64,000 bases of DNA from Mesorhizobium xinjiangense (lineage in GTDB: Bacteria; Pseudomonadota; Alphaproteobacteria; Rhizobiales; Rhizobiaceae). Made by a program: the position numbers and the translations under genes. The stretch lies in assembly GCF_009749525.1 (NCBI RefSeq), contig NZ_WOAC01000010.1, positions 111,055 through 175,054 of the forward strand. The letters run 5' to 3'. Under the pieces are notes generated by a model. The model was not told where the DNA came from, ran no database searches, and saw only the letters and a list, made by a program, of their open reading frames with translations. Of the stretch, positions 47,179 through 56,747 are shown piece by piece. The first letter of the stretch is position 1; each line of letters opens with the position of its first letter.

Positions 47179-47949
47179 GTGAATCGTTTGAAAGGGAAAC
47201 CCGCCATCGTGACCGGTGGAGCTGTCGGAATCGGTCGCGCCTGTGTGGAGCGCATGGCCGGGGAAGGCGCGAAGGTGGCGATCTTCGACCTACTTGAGGC
47301 GGAAGGCACGGCGCTCGCCGCCACGCTGACGGCGCAAGGCCATGAGGTTGCCTTCTGGAAAGTCGATGTCGCCGACGAGGCGGCGATGAAGGACACGATC
47401 GATGCAGCCGCCGCGCGCTTTGGGGGCTTGCAAATCGTGGTCAACAATGCGGGCATCTCAGGCACACCCAAACAAACCGATCAGGTAACCGAGGCCGAAT
47501 GGGACCGGGTGCAGGCGGTGAACGTGAAAGGCGTATTCTTCGGCACCAAACACGCGATCCCGCATCTGCGTATGGCGGGAGGCGGGGCGATCATCAATCT
47601 GTCGTCCATCGCCGGGCTGATCGGCGTGGGCGGCATTGCGCCCTATCATGCCTCCAAGGGGGCGGTGCGGCTGATGACCAAGAACGATGCGATTACCTAT
47701 GCGCCCGAGGGTATCCGTGTGAATTCGATCCACCCCGGCTATATCTGGACGCCCATGGTGGAAAACCACCTGCGCGCCACCTCGGACGATCTCGAGACCG
47801 CCAAGGCCGCTGCCGGATCGGCTCATCCGCTGGGTCATATGGGGGTACCCGACGACATCGCCTGGGCGGTGGTCTATCTCGCTTCGGACGAGGCAAAGTT
47901 CGTCACCGGCGCCGAGCTGGTGGTGGACGGCGGCTATACAGCACGGTGA
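47179..47949 (+). CDS. Short-chain dehydrogenase/reductase
   Basis: 256 residues of the classical SDR fold: TGGAVGIGRA cofactor loop, NNAGIS, catalytic Ser in INLSSIAG, and YHASK with Tyr and Lys. The C-terminus DGGYTAR is typical of cyclohexanol/3-hydroxyacid-type SDRs, but the substrate is not predictable. It starts at a GTG at 47179 with AAGGAG upstream. A cation ATPase follows after about 10 bases on the same strand. Confidence 0.92.
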   Translation: MNRLKGKPAIVTGGAVGIGRACVERMAGEGAKVAIFDLLEAEGTALAATLTAQGHEVAFWKVDVADEAAMKDTIDAAAARFGGLQIVVNNAGISGTPKQTDQVTEAEWDRVQAVNVKGVFFGTKHAIPHLRMAGGGAIINLSSIAGLIGVGGIAPYHASKGAVRLMTKNDAITYAPEGIRVNSIHPGYIWTPMVENHLRATSDDLETAKAAAGSAHPLGHMGVPDDIAWAVVYLASDEAKFVTGAELVVDGGYTAR

Positions 47950-47959
47950 GTCGCCCGTG

Positions 47960-50569
47960 ATGCGCCTGACCGGCCCGCACAGTCAGCCCGTCGCGGCTTG
48001 CCTCGTTGCCGTTGATTCCCGAACGGACGGCCTCACCAAAGCCGAGGCCGCGCGGCGGCTGGCGCAGCACGGCCCGAACCGGCTGCCCGAGGCGCGGGCC
48101 CGCGGCCCCTTGCGCCGGCTTCTGGCGCAGTTTCACAACGTGCTGATCTACGTGCTTCTGGCTGCCGCTGTGGTGACGGGGGTACTTCAGCAGTGGGTCG
48201 ATACCGGGGTGATTTTGGCCGTGGTGCTGGCCAATGCGGTCATCGGATTCCTGCAGGAGGGCAAGGCCGAGGCGGCGATGGCGGCGATCCGCGACATGCT
48301 CGCGCCCCGTGCCGCCGTCCTGCGCGACGGTGCGCGGGTGACGGTGGACGGTGCCGATCTGGTTCCGGGTGACATCGTGCTCCTGGAGGCGGGCGACAGG
48401 GTGCCCGCCGACCTGCGTATCCTCGAGGCGCGCGGGCTAGCGGCGCAGGAGGCGATCCTGACCGGCGAATCGGTGCCGGTCGAAAAGGCGTCGGCACCGG
48501 TTGCCCCCGAGGCACTTCTGGGCGACCGGCGGTCCATGTTGTGGTCGGGCACGCTCGTCACGCAGGGTACGGCGCGCGGGCTGGTGGTGGCCACCGGCCC
48601 TGCCACCGAGATAGGCCGCATCGGCGGCTTGTTGGCGGGGGTGGAGCAGGTGACGACACCGCTGGTCGCGCAGATGGACCATTTTGCGCGGTGGTTGTCA
48701 TTCCTGATCCTCTTGGCCGCGGCTCTCCTGCTCGCCTATGGCTATTATGTCGGTCACCACGACTTTTCCGAGATGTTCATGGTCGTGGTCGGAGTCGCGG
48801 TAGCCGCTATTCCCGAAGGCCTGCCTGCGGTAATGACCATTACACTCGCCATCGGCGTGCAGGCCATGGCGCGGCGCAATGCCATTGTTCGCCGTCTGCC
48901 TGCGATCGAGGCCATCGGCTCGGTCTCGGTCATCTGCACCGACAAGACCGGTACGCTGACCCGCAACGAGATGGTCGTCGCTGCCGCCGAGACGCCTGAG
49001 GGCACCTTCGAGATCACGGGCGAAGGCTATGGGCCGGAAGGCCAAGTCGCGCCCGAGGGCGACCTATCGCGCCTCGCGCGGGCGGCGGAGCTCTGCAACG
49101 ACGCAGCAATCGTCTATCGTGACGGGCAGTGGAAGGTCGAAGGCGACCCGATGGAGGGAGCTCTCCTGGCTTTCGCGCGCAAGGCAACGGGCGATTCCCG
49201 GGCCGGTGCGGGCAGGCTGGACGCGATTCCATTCGATTCCCGCCACCGTTTCATGGCCGTGCTGACCGAGAGCGGGGATGGCCGCGTGACCCATGTAAAG
49301 GGCGCGCCGGAGCGGGTGCTGCACATGTGCGGCGACATTGATCCTGCAACGTGGCTCGGTCGCGCAGATGCCATGGCCAGCCACGGGCTTCGGGTGTTGG
49401 CATTGGCCGAACAGCGGCAGACGGGTGACCGGATAGACCCTGTCGCTCTGGAAGGCGGCCTCAGCTTTCTCGGTCTTGTCGGCCTGATCGATCCGCCGCG
49501 GCTCGAGGCGATTGCCGCCGTGGCGGAATGCCGTGCGGCAGGCATCCGCGTCAAGATGATCACCGGCGACCACGCCGGCACCGCCGCCGCCATCGCTACT
49601 CAGATCGGCCTGGAGAACCCCGGTCGCGTGCTCACAGGCGCCGATCTTGACAAGCTCGACGACGCACAACTGGCGCTGAATGTCACCGGGGTGGATGTTT
49701 TTGCCCGCACAAGCCCCGAACACAAGCTGCGCCTTGTCACGGCGCTTCAATTGAACGGGCTGTTGGTCGCCATGACCGGCGACGGGGTGAACGATGCGCC
49801 GGCGCTCAAGCGCGCTGATGCGGGCATCGCCATGGGGCTCAAGGGGTCCGAGGCCGCCAAGGAAGCCGCCGATCTGGTGCTGGCCGACGACAATTTCGCC
49901 ACCATCGCCGCAGCGGTGCGCGAAGGGCGCACCGTCTACGACAACCTCAAGAAGGTGATCAGCTGGACGCTGCCCACCAATGCGGGCGAGTCCCTGACCG
50001 TGGTTCTGGCGCTGCTGGCGGGGCTCGCTTTGCCGGTGACGGCGGTGCAGATCCTCTGGATCAATCTGATCACCAGCACCACGCTGGGTATCGCGCTCGC
50101 CTTTGAGCCGACCGAGGCCGGCACCATGGCCCGCCCGCCGCGGCCCCGGAACGCGCCGATCCTGTCGGGGGGACTCGTCTGGCACGTGGTGCTGGTCGCG
50201 CTTCTGTTCCTGGCAGCGACTTTCGGCATCTTCACCTATGCCATAGACCGGGGCCATTCTCTTGAATTGGCGCAGACCATGGCGATGAACATGCTTGTGG
50301 TGCTGGAAATTTTCCACCTCTTCTTCATCCGGAATATCCACAGCACCTCGCTGACTTGGGCGGCGGCGCGTGGGACGAAGGTCGTTTGGATTGTGGTCAT
50401 CGCCATCACCGCCGCGCAATTTTCCGTCACCTACCTGCCGCCATTGCAGGCGATCCTTGGCACGCGGCCTGTGCCGGTTTTGGACGGACTGTTGATTGTC
50501 GGCGTCGGCGCCGCCTTCTTTGCGATAGTTGAGATTGAAAAGCAGATACGACTGGCCCTCACTCGATAG
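47960..50569 (+). CDS. P2-type cation-transporting ATPase
   Basis: 869 residues with the P-type ATPase order. There is an N-terminal cation-ATPase domain (DGLTKAEAARRLAQHGPNRLPE), then LTGESVPVEK and membrane helix 4 with PEGLPAVMT. The phosphorylated Asp is in CTDKTGTLTRNE, followed by GDGVNDAPALKRADAGIAMG and a C-terminal set of membrane helices. PEGL in helix 4 is typical of calcium- or sodium/potassium-type pumps, not metal pumps. The ATG at 47960 is used; GTG at 47957 directly precedes it. Coupled to the SDR gene. Confidence 0.9.
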   Translation: MRLTGPHSQPVAACLVAVDSRTDGLTKAEAARRLAQHGPNRLPEARARGPLRRLLAQFHNVLIYVLLAAAVVTGVLQQWVDTGVILAVVLANAVIGFLQEGKAEAAMAAIRDMLAPRAAVLRDGARVTVDGADLVPGDIVLLEAGDRVPADLRILEARGLAAQEAILTGESVPVEKASAPVAPEALLGDRRSMLWSGTLVTQGTARGLVVATGPATEIGRIGGLLAGVEQVTTPLVAQMDHFARWLSFLILLAAALLLAYGYYVGHHDFSEMFMVVVGVAVAAIPEGLPAVMTITLAIGVQAMARRNAIVRRLPAIEAIGSVSVICTDKTGTLTRNEMVVAAAETPEGTFEITGEGYGPEGQVAPEGDLSRLARAAELCNDAAIVYRDGQWKVEGDPMEGALLAFARKATGDSRAGAGRLDAIPFDSRHRFMAVLTESGDGRVTHVKGAPERVLHMCGDIDPATWLGRADAMASHGLRVLALAEQRQTGDRIDPVALEGGLSFLGLVGLIDPPRLEAIAAVAECRAAGIRVKMITGDHAGTAAAIATQIGLENPGRVLTGADLDKLDDAQLALNVTGVDVFARTSPEHKLRLVTALQLNGLLVAMTGDGVNDAPALKRADAGIAMGLKGSEAAKEAADLVLADDNFATIAAAVREGRTVYDNLKKVISWTLPTNAGESLTVVLALLAGLALPVTAVQILWINLITSTTLGIALAFEPTEAGTMARPPRPRNAPILSGGLVWHVVLVALLFLAATFGIFTYAIDRGHSLELAQTMAMNMLVVLEIFHLFFIRNIHSTSLTWAAARGTKVVWIVVIAITAAQFSVTYLPPLQAILGTRPVPVLDGLLIVGVGAAFFAIVEIEKQIRLALTR

Positions 50570-50578
50570 AGGGGCGCG

Positions 50579-50701
50579 AGTGATCCGAAATCCGAGTTTG
50601 AGGAGCTGGTAGGCCTTTTCATCGAAGTCAAATCGAATCGTCAGGTGATTGTGGTGACCCACAATGCAAATCTTGTGGTCAATACCGACGCCCAATCTTC
50701 A
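50579..50701 (+). pseudogene. C-terminal remnant of a P-loop ATPase
   Basis: In one frame the DNA reads SDPKSEFEELVGLFIEVKSN followed by RQVIVVTHNANLVVNTDA. This matches the end of SMC/ABC-like or TrlF-type AAA ATPases, where THNxNLVVNxDAE is characteristic. No start or upstream domains exist; the reading goes straight into P2-ATPase 3' flank and integrase 3' flank. It is a fragment left by recombination next to the integrase. Confidence 0.5.
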
Positions 50702-50755
50702 TCGCGCACTGCACCCACATGGCGAACTGCCTCCGATCTCCTACACATCTTGCGG

Positions 50756-51946
50756 TTAGGCGGCGTTATCTTCGGCTGTCTCGCTGACCGTCGCTTCGAC
50801 CGGCTTGGAGAGAGAGATCGCGATCATTTCCGACACCTTGTCGGCTGCCGTGCGGATTGGATCGGTCTTGAGATGGGCGTAGCGGGCTGTTGTCTGAACC
50901 TGTGTATGCCCGAGGAGCCTGCCGATCATTGTCAGATCTTGTCCAAGCTGGAGTGCGTCCGAGGCGAAGGAATGGCGCAGATCATGAATACGCAAACCGC
51001 TGAGTCCTGCACGCTTCCGTAGCCGGCGCCAAGGCTTCTGGATGTCGGTCAGGTATTGACCCTCGACGCGACCGGTAATGACATACGGGTTATCCTTCAG
51101 CTTCGGGATGTCCTTCAGTACGTCGATGGCAGCCTTGCCAATTGGCACAATTTTGGCACCGGTTTTGGAGTCGGGGAGGCGCAAGACACCTGCGTCGAAG
51201 TCAATGTACTCCCATTTGAGCGTCTGAATCTCGCCCAGGCGGCAGCCGGTAAGAAGCAAGAGGCGAATGCAGTTCGCGGCTTCCGGCTCGCTATCGGATT
51301 CGCGCAGGACCCTGCCGAGTCGGGCGAGCTCATCCGGGGTCAGATAACGCTCCCGTTTGACTTCCTTGTAGCGTTTCACCTTCCAGCAGGGATTTACGCC
51401 GTCGGTGCGCACCCCCCAAGTGTGCGCGACGGTGAACATGATCGAGAGGACGCCGAGCGTGCGGTTCGCCTGATAGGGCGTCGTCTTCATCGACTGGTGC
51501 AAATTGACGACGTCGGCGCGGGTGACATCGATGATCCGAGGGGAACCCAGCTTGGGGTTAATGAACAGCTCAACCGAACGCTTGTATTCGCCGTAGGTGG
51601 ACGGCTTGCAATGTACGGCGACGTGTTCCTTGAGGAAGCGCTGGCCGAACTCCTTCATCGTGGGCGAGGCTTTGCGCTTGTCGCGGTCGGTCGCGGGATC
51701 GCCGCCCAACCGGACATCGGACAGATGCTTCATCGCCTCGGTGCGGGCGAGTTCGGGCGTCAGAGCGCCATGAAGGCCTATGTTGACGCGGCGTAGCCGG
51801 CCGCCGGCGCGAAACTGCGCAAGATACATCTTCCGACCCGAAGGATAGACGCGCAGACCGAAGCCTTTCAACTCGTCGTCCCAAAGGAAGAATTCCTTGT
51901 CGGCCGGCGCTGCGGCATCGACGGAACGTTTCGTGATCTTCGGCAT
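50756..51946 (-). CDS. Tyrosine-type site-specific integrase
   Basis: 396 residues. It has an N-terminal DUF4102-like arm domain (KEFFLWDDELKGFGLRVYPSG), a core-binding domain and a catalytic domain. Catalytic residues are Arg in TGCRLGEI, His-x-x-Arg in HDLRHSFAS, His in LLGHTQVQTTARY and the Tyr of ARYAHL. The ATG at 51944-51946 begins MPKITKRSVDAAAP, the family N-terminus. It points away from an initiator-tRNA fragment 190 bases upstream, which is its presumed attachment site. Confidence 0.93.
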   Translation of the reverse strand: MPKITKRSVDAAAPADKEFFLWDDELKGFGLRVYPSGRKMYLAQFRAGGRLRRVNIGLHGALTPELARTEAMKHLSDVRLGGDPATDRDKRKASPTMKEFGQRFLKEHVAVHCKPSTYGEYKRSVELFINPKLGSPRIIDVTRADVVNLHQSMKTTPYQANRTLGVLSIMFTVAHTWGVRTDGVNPCWKVKRYKEVKRERYLTPDELARLGRVLRESDSEPEAANCIRLLLLTGCRLGEIQTLKWEYIDFDAGVLRLPDSKTGAKIVPIGKAAIDVLKDIPKLKDNPYVITGRVEGQYLTDIQKPWRRLRKRAGLSGLRIHDLRHSFASDALQLGQDLTMIGRLLGHTQVQTTARYAHLKTDPIRTAADKVSEMIAISLSKPVEATVSETAEDNAA

Positions 51947-52134
51947 GGAACACCTCGTGAACGCCGGAATCTCCGGAATCAAATCGGAATCATCTGGGAG
52001 AAAACTGCGGAGTTTTCAGTCGCAGAAAAGCGTAGGGGTGTGGTCGAAATATGTCAACGAAAACATCGTTTTATGTGGCGTTTGGCGGTGTTTTCGCAGG
52101 AACGGAAAATGTAGCGAAAACGGCCTGTAGCAAA

Positions 52135-52180
<46 letters not shown>

Positions 52181-52220
52181 CGCCTACGCTACAGTATCCG
52201 ATAAGCGCCGGAACAACGCC

Positions 52221-52424
52221 ATGACGCGCGAAAGCACTACGATATCGCCGCGATATGCATGCCGGTCGGAGGCCCGCATAGTACCGGAGCCGATCCGCAT
52301 GAGCCTGGAAGGCTTTGGCCATTTCGTCAACGTGCTCTCCCGTCCGCCCGCTTCGGTCCCGGAAATGGTGGAGCTCCTCAAGCGCCCTGCACCTTGGGAG
52401 CCGGGGCATAAGGCGAAACGGTGA
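52221..52424 (+). pseudogene. DUF1778 (TacA-type) antitoxin remnant
   Basis: The frame from an ATG at 52221 ends IRMSLEGFGHFVNVLSRPPASV, then PEMVELLKRPAPWEPGHKAKR, the C-terminal half of DUF1778 antitoxins. The ribbon-helix-helix N-terminus that binds DNA is absent. The stop overlaps a following frame starting EPRPLIGSQDV, similar to the N-terminus of GNAT toxins, which is soon lost. It appears to be a decayed toxin-antitoxin pair beside the attachment site. Confidence 0.5.
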
Positions 52425-53009
52425 GCCCCGGCCGCTTATCGGGTCGCAGGATGTCATCGCGCTCAAACTTTTCGAACGGCCTAGTAAGCGACTGAAAATC
52501 GGATACGCCAGTGGTTCGGATGTCCGATCTCATCAAGCATGGTCACTGGCGGCAATGGCGTCGAGCCTTTCGTTTCGTTGGTTCATGGCCTTCTGAATCG
52601 CCCGGCCGGCCTCGCGCGGGGCGGCCTTTCTGTTTTGGCGATCGATACAGATTGAGAATGCGGGGCAGTCTGCCCGTCGACCCTGCTTCCGGCCGGCCAG
52701 ACCGCCCCAGCGACGCCCGCCAGGCATGCTTTGGGCGGGGGCGTTGGGCATACCTGTCAAAACGCCGCTGTCCCCAAAGGGACGCGCTTCCTTTAGAGTG
52801 AAGCTCTCGTGGTGGCTACAAGCAGCAATGCAGTCAAATCGATATGATCGACTGAACACAGCGTCCAATTCGGCATTTGCGCAAGATAGTTGCAGGAATA
52901 TCACGCCGCGACATGCTCCAGCCTGACCAAACGGTCATCCGGCAGCGACCCGCTGCAACGCCTTCGCTTCTTCCCACGGTGCGGTTTTGCGATTAGGCCG
53001 CATAAGCGG
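52425..53009. other. Region without an intact gene
   Basis: Apart from a short GNAT-toxin-like frame in the first 80 bases, nothing on either strand resembles a gene. A GC-rich inverted repeat (CCCGCC near 52717 with GGGCGGG near 52735) is present. Confidence 0.5.
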
Positions 53010-53195
53010 ATGAACGAGGAACTTGGCCTCGATTTTTTCGAAGGCCAATCCTGGCATGGGATTCATCGCCACGCATTGATGACCATGATCGCCTATGCCT
53101 TCCTCCAGAATCAACGCCTCGGCCAAGCCGAGCCTGCCCGCCGTAAGACGCGCCGTCATCGCAGCCCTGTGCTAAGCCACCGGCTTTCGGAATGA
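53010..53195 (+). pseudogene. IS701-type transposase C-terminal remnant
   Basis: The frame encodes MNEELGLDFFEGQSWHGIHR followed by HALMTMIAYAFLQNQRLGQA, the C-terminal signature of IS701-family transposases (family form: KEELGLDHFEGRSW). Catalytic residues upstream are missing, so it is not functional. Confidence 0.65.
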
Positions 53196-53647
53196 TCGGC
53201 GACGCTTGGTCACCACAACGACATCTTGAGACCTGTCGTCCGTGCGTTTGGCCTTGAAGGCGAGCACCTTTTTCGGTTCCGGTGCCGACAGGGGCTCAGG
53301 TTGTCCTGTCGGCTGCGGCGTTTGCCGGGCTTCTGACCTTGCTTTTCGGGTGCGCCGTAGTGCCTTGGCGGCCACTGCTTCGGCATCCGACACCTCACCG
53401 GACTGGTTCCCGTCGAGATCAATACGCGCGCCCCCGGCGCACAATGCCTTCAGATATTGATCCGTTCGGGTGTAGGCGCGCAGCGCTCTGCACAACTCCT
53501 CGTCCGAAAGTTCGTCGTCGCGCGAATGTCGTTATGGATGCCGATCTTCAGCGGCCTTGGTGCTCCCGGATTGAACGCCTGAGGCCACTTCGCCGACAGA
53601 TAGCGGAAGAGCTTTGCAGGTGACTTCCCTTGCTTTGTGATCGGCAT
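53172..53647 (-). pseudogene. ProQ/FinO-family RNA-binding protein, frameshifted
   Basis: The first frame, from the ATG at 53645-53647, gives LFRYLSAKWPQAFNPGAPRPLKIGIHNDIRA, the start of a ProQ/FinO domain. The second gives DELSDEELCRALRAYTRTDQYLKALCAGGARIDLDGN, its end, then a basic tail (VVVVTKRRRSF). One inserted base near 53520-53530 joins them. ProQ/FinO proteins bind structured RNA and are frequent on rhizobial plasmids and islands. Confidence 0.7.
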
Positions 53648-53871
53648 GACCAAGCCTCGCCCGATTTGTTCTGTGCCAAAGACGATGCCCTCGTAGCACG
53701 CACGCGGGCACAATATTAGGGAGAAATTATCCGAATTCAGTCGCTTAGCGGGACTGATGGGGTTGTCCCCGCAATCAATGGCTCTCGCCACTTGGCTGCC
53801 GATGCCGGCAGCTTACGTGAGGCCCTATGTGAAGTGGTAAAAGGTTGCTCATGTCAAACTCGCCGCAACGT

Positions 53872-54171
53872 TCATCGCGATGGCGGAGGAACGATGCGCG
53901 ATTTCGTGACACGCTCCCCGTCGAGGATCGCGGTCCTCGCTTCCTCCGCCAGCCGATCCACCAGTTCCTGCCATTCCATGCGTCTTGCCTCACGCAAAGC
54001 GATCGGCAATTCATCGACATTTGCAAGTGCGCGTTCGGCATCCGCGAGCTCCTCGCAGATGTCACGAAAGGATTCGTCCGCACCGAACAGCCGGCGAATA
54101 GTCAGTTCGAACTGGGGGTAACGACTGACCACCGCCGAAAGAGCTGCCTGCTTGCCCGTTAGTCCGCTCAT
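53872..54171 (-). CDS. Small hypothetical protein
   Basis: 99 residues, helical and charged, no signal or membrane segment: GLTGKQAALSAVVSRYPQFELTIRRLF, then a segment beginning ESFRDICEELADAERAL, then MEWQELVDRLAEEARTAIL. The ATG at 54169-54171 is preferred over one two codons upstream. I do not know a named family. Coding character is supported by the coherent amphipathic helices. Confidence 0.6.
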   Translation of the reverse strand: MSGLTGKQAALSAVVSRYPQFELTIRRLFGADESFRDICEELADAERALANVDELPIALREARRMEWQELVDRLAEEARTAILDGERVTKSRIVPPPSR

Positions 54172-54312
54172 CTTCACGATCCGTTGAATTCGGCATGCTA
54201 TCCGAGGGCTATTGCTGGAACCAGCGGCTGTATGTAAATTACGTGGGCGATTGATGTAATGACGGCAAAAGAGAAGCCGACGGTCGCCAAGATATAACCA
54301 GGTGAAGGTTCG

Positions 54313-56028
54313 GTGACCCCAGTGGAATCAGCCACGGCAAAGGGGGATTTTTCCCCTGCGGAGGATTGCCGCGCCCAGCTTGCCAGAATACTGAACAGCG
54401 CCGACTTCAACGCCAGTGAACGCGACCGTCGCTTTTTGAGCTATGTGGTCGAGGAAACACTGGCTGGCCGCGGCGACCGCATCAAGGCCTATTCTGTTGC
54501 AATCGAGGTTTTCGGGCGGGATACGTCCTTCGATCCGCAAAACGATCCGATCGTCCGCATCGAAGCTGGGCATCTGCGCCGGGCGTTGGAGCGGTATTAT
54601 CTGACCGCTGGCCAGCCGGATCCGATCCTGATCACCATACCGAAGGGCGCCTATGTTCCGACGTTCTCAAGGCGACCCGCGCCCGATGCTGCCGAAGCGA
54701 CGCCATCAGGCGCTGCGACAAAGGACACCCTTGCTAAAGCGACAGGCAAGCAACCCAAGAATTGGCTGGTGCTCGCAATCCTGGCTGTTTCTGCAGCGAC
54801 CGTGGCGGCTGTTTTCGCCTTTCAGCCACGACCGACACGCCTTGATGCCGCAACTCCCGCAATTCCGCGCGTGCTGGTGGAGCGGTTCGACGACCTGGGC
54901 AGGACCGAAGCCTCCGCCACCGTTGCAAGCGGCTTGACGCAGGAAGTTATCAGCCAGCTCTCCAAGTTCCGGGACATTGTTGTTGTTGAATCCGCCGACA
55001 GTCCTTCCACGTCCCCACGCTATGTCCTTTCCGGAAGTGTCAGCATGGCGGCCAACGCGTTTCGTCTTCAGGCCAGGTTAGTGAACCGGAGCGACGGTAC
55101 GGTCCTGTGGGCAGACAGCTATCATGGCAGAACGACTGTTGCCGAGATCTTGCAGGCACAGGCCGACATTGCGCGCAACGTGGTGACCAGCCTGGCGCAA
55201 ACTTACGGTGTCATCTACCATGCGGACATCGCGAACAACGTCGACGCACCCCCCGGCGACTGGGGCGCCTACTCTTGCACGCTCTCCTACTATGCCTATC
55301 GAGCGAGCCTCGATCCGAGGGCCGGCCGCGAAGCGCGCAATTGCCTGGAGAAGACCGTCAAGCGCTTTCCGAGCTATGCGACCGCCTGGGCTCTCCTGGC
55401 GCAAATCAGCATTGACGAGCTTCGGTTCCGGTTTCCGTTTGATCCCGATGCATGGCAGCCTGAATTCGATCGCATTCTTATCATGGCACGGCATGCCTCG
55501 GAACTGGACCCTCGCAACGTCCGCGCGCTGCACGCCGAGATGTCCGCCCTCTACTGGAAGGGCGAATTCGAAGCGAGCCGAAAGGTGGGCGAGCAGGCCA
55601 TGGCCATCAACCCGAACGATACCGATCTGATGGGCAGCTTCGGGTCCAGCTTGGCCTTGTCCGGAAGCTGGAGCGACGGCTGCCCGTTGATCGAAAAAGC
55701 GCGTGAACGCAGCGTTGGGCCTTTCGGTTACTACGAGTCAATTCTTGCCCTTTGTTCCTATTTCAGCGGCGACTACGAGCAGGCATCCATGTGGATCAGG
55801 AAATCGCCGGTCCCGAAAAATCAGCTCTATCACCTGATAGCGGCGGCGATCTTCGGAGAAGCGGGGAACAATACGGAGGCCGACCGCGAACGGGCCTGGC
55901 TGGAGAAGAATGCGCCAGAACTGGTGAACAACATGCGCCAGGAAGTCTACCGGCGCCTTCGCCGCCCCGAAGACGCTGCAACCTTCCTGAACTCGCTCAG
56001 GAAGGCCGGCCTCGATTTTGCTGTCTGA
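54313..56028 (+). CDS. Membrane-anchored cyclase-like/CadC-like TPR regulator
   Basis: 571 residues starting at a GTG at 54313 (another GTG at 54322). The N-terminal domain carries RRFLSYVVEETLAGRGDRIKAYSVAIEVFGR, then FDPQNDPIVRIEAGHLRRAL, a motif of rhizobial proteins often named adenylate cyclase. A membrane segment follows at about 155-175, then a TolB-like segment (VLVERFDDLG to GSVSM) and TPR-like helices. No cyclase catalytic residues are visible, so this is more likely a regulator. It lies upstream of the exported-protein genes. Confidence 0.75.
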   Translation: MTPVESATAKGDFSPAEDCRAQLARILNSADFNASERDRRFLSYVVEETLAGRGDRIKAYSVAIEVFGRDTSFDPQNDPIVRIEAGHLRRALERYYLTAGQPDPILITIPKGAYVPTFSRRPAPDAAEATPSGAATKDTLAKATGKQPKNWLVLAILAVSAATVAAVFAFQPRPTRLDAATPAIPRVLVERFDDLGRTEASATVASGLTQEVISQLSKFRDIVVVESADSPSTSPRYVLSGSVSMAANAFRLQARLVNRSDGTVLWADSYHGRTTVAEILQAQADIARNVVTSLAQTYGVIYHADIANNVDAPPGDWGAYSCTLSYYAYRASLDPRAGREARNCLEKTVKRFPSYATAWALLAQISIDELRFRFPFDPDAWQPEFDRILIMARHASELDPRNVRALHAEMSALYWKGEFEASRKVGEQAMAINPNDTDLMGSFGSSLALSGSWSDGCPLIEKARERSVGPFGYYESILALCSYFSGDYEQASMWIRKSPVPKNQLYHLIAAAIFGEAGNNTEADRERAWLEKNAPELVNNMRQEVYRRLRRPEDAATFLNSLRKAGLDFAV

Positions 56029-56161
56029 CCAGCGGTTGGGCTGGACAGATCCGTGCCAGACCTGCCCGTAGTTTACCGTTAGTTACGTTCCCCTCCGAAG
56101 GAAAACGCGCCAACCATTCTGTCGGGTAATGCACGCCCACTATCGGATCAGGGAGCGCGAC

Positions 56162-56689
56162 ATGAACACAACAAGGCGGAACCTTCTTCTGACCGCAACC
56201 GGCCTCGCGGCAACGGCTGCTTCGCTGAAGGGGCGTTCTGCCCATGCGGCCGACCAGATGGCCGACTTCCTCTTCGTGCAGACGGCCGACGGGATGCGCT
56301 ACGACAAGGCTGCGAACAGGCTTACCCTGGAAGGCGTTTCAGGCTCCACGCTGTTCTTCTCCGACCGCCCCGAGCGCATTGCCGGAAACATGAAAACCGC
56401 TGCCTTCATCCCGTTCTGGAGCAAGGGCGGGGACAGCTTCCTTTCCGACCCGCCGAACGCCGACCTGTCGATCCTTGAAGGAGATGAACTCAAGCAGGTC
56501 GTCGTCGTCCTGGAGAACCCGGAACTGAACGACAACAACCTGACCTACACGGTGAAGGTGGTTGGGGGCGAGATGCCAGAGACGGGCTCCGAGGCTTCCG
56601 TGTTCATCGACATCATCGGCATGCCGCTGACGCCGCTTTCATATGCGGGCGTCGCAAGGCGCGGCTACCGACGGGCGGTTCTTCACTAA
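56162..56689 (+). CDS. Tat-exported hypothetical protein
   Basis: 175 residues. The N-terminus TTRRNLLLTATGLAATAASLKG is a twin-arginine signal, followed by an AHA cleavage-like site. The mature part has ANRLTLEGVSGSTLFFSDRPERIAG and an acidic middle. Function unknown. The next gene, encoding a DUF1254 protein, follows after about 60 bases in the same direction. Confidence 0.8.
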   Translation: MNTTRRNLLLTATGLAATAASLKGRSAHAADQMADFLFVQTADGMRYDKAANRLTLEGVSGSTLFFSDRPERIAGNMKTAAFIPFWSKGGDSFLSDPPNADLSILEGDELKQVVVVLENPELNDNNLTYTVKVVGGEMPETGSEASVFIDIIGMPLTPLSYAGVARRGYRRAVLH

Positions 56690-56747
56690 CCGCGACGCCC
56701 AGCGGGCCGCCCCAAGCACCAACCTATTATATCAGGAGTATGGAAAG

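Noticed and set aside
54198..54410. Minus-strand membrane-like frame of 70 residues
   Set aside because: It overlaps the start of the TPR regulator, lacks a ribosome-binding site and has no recognisable family.
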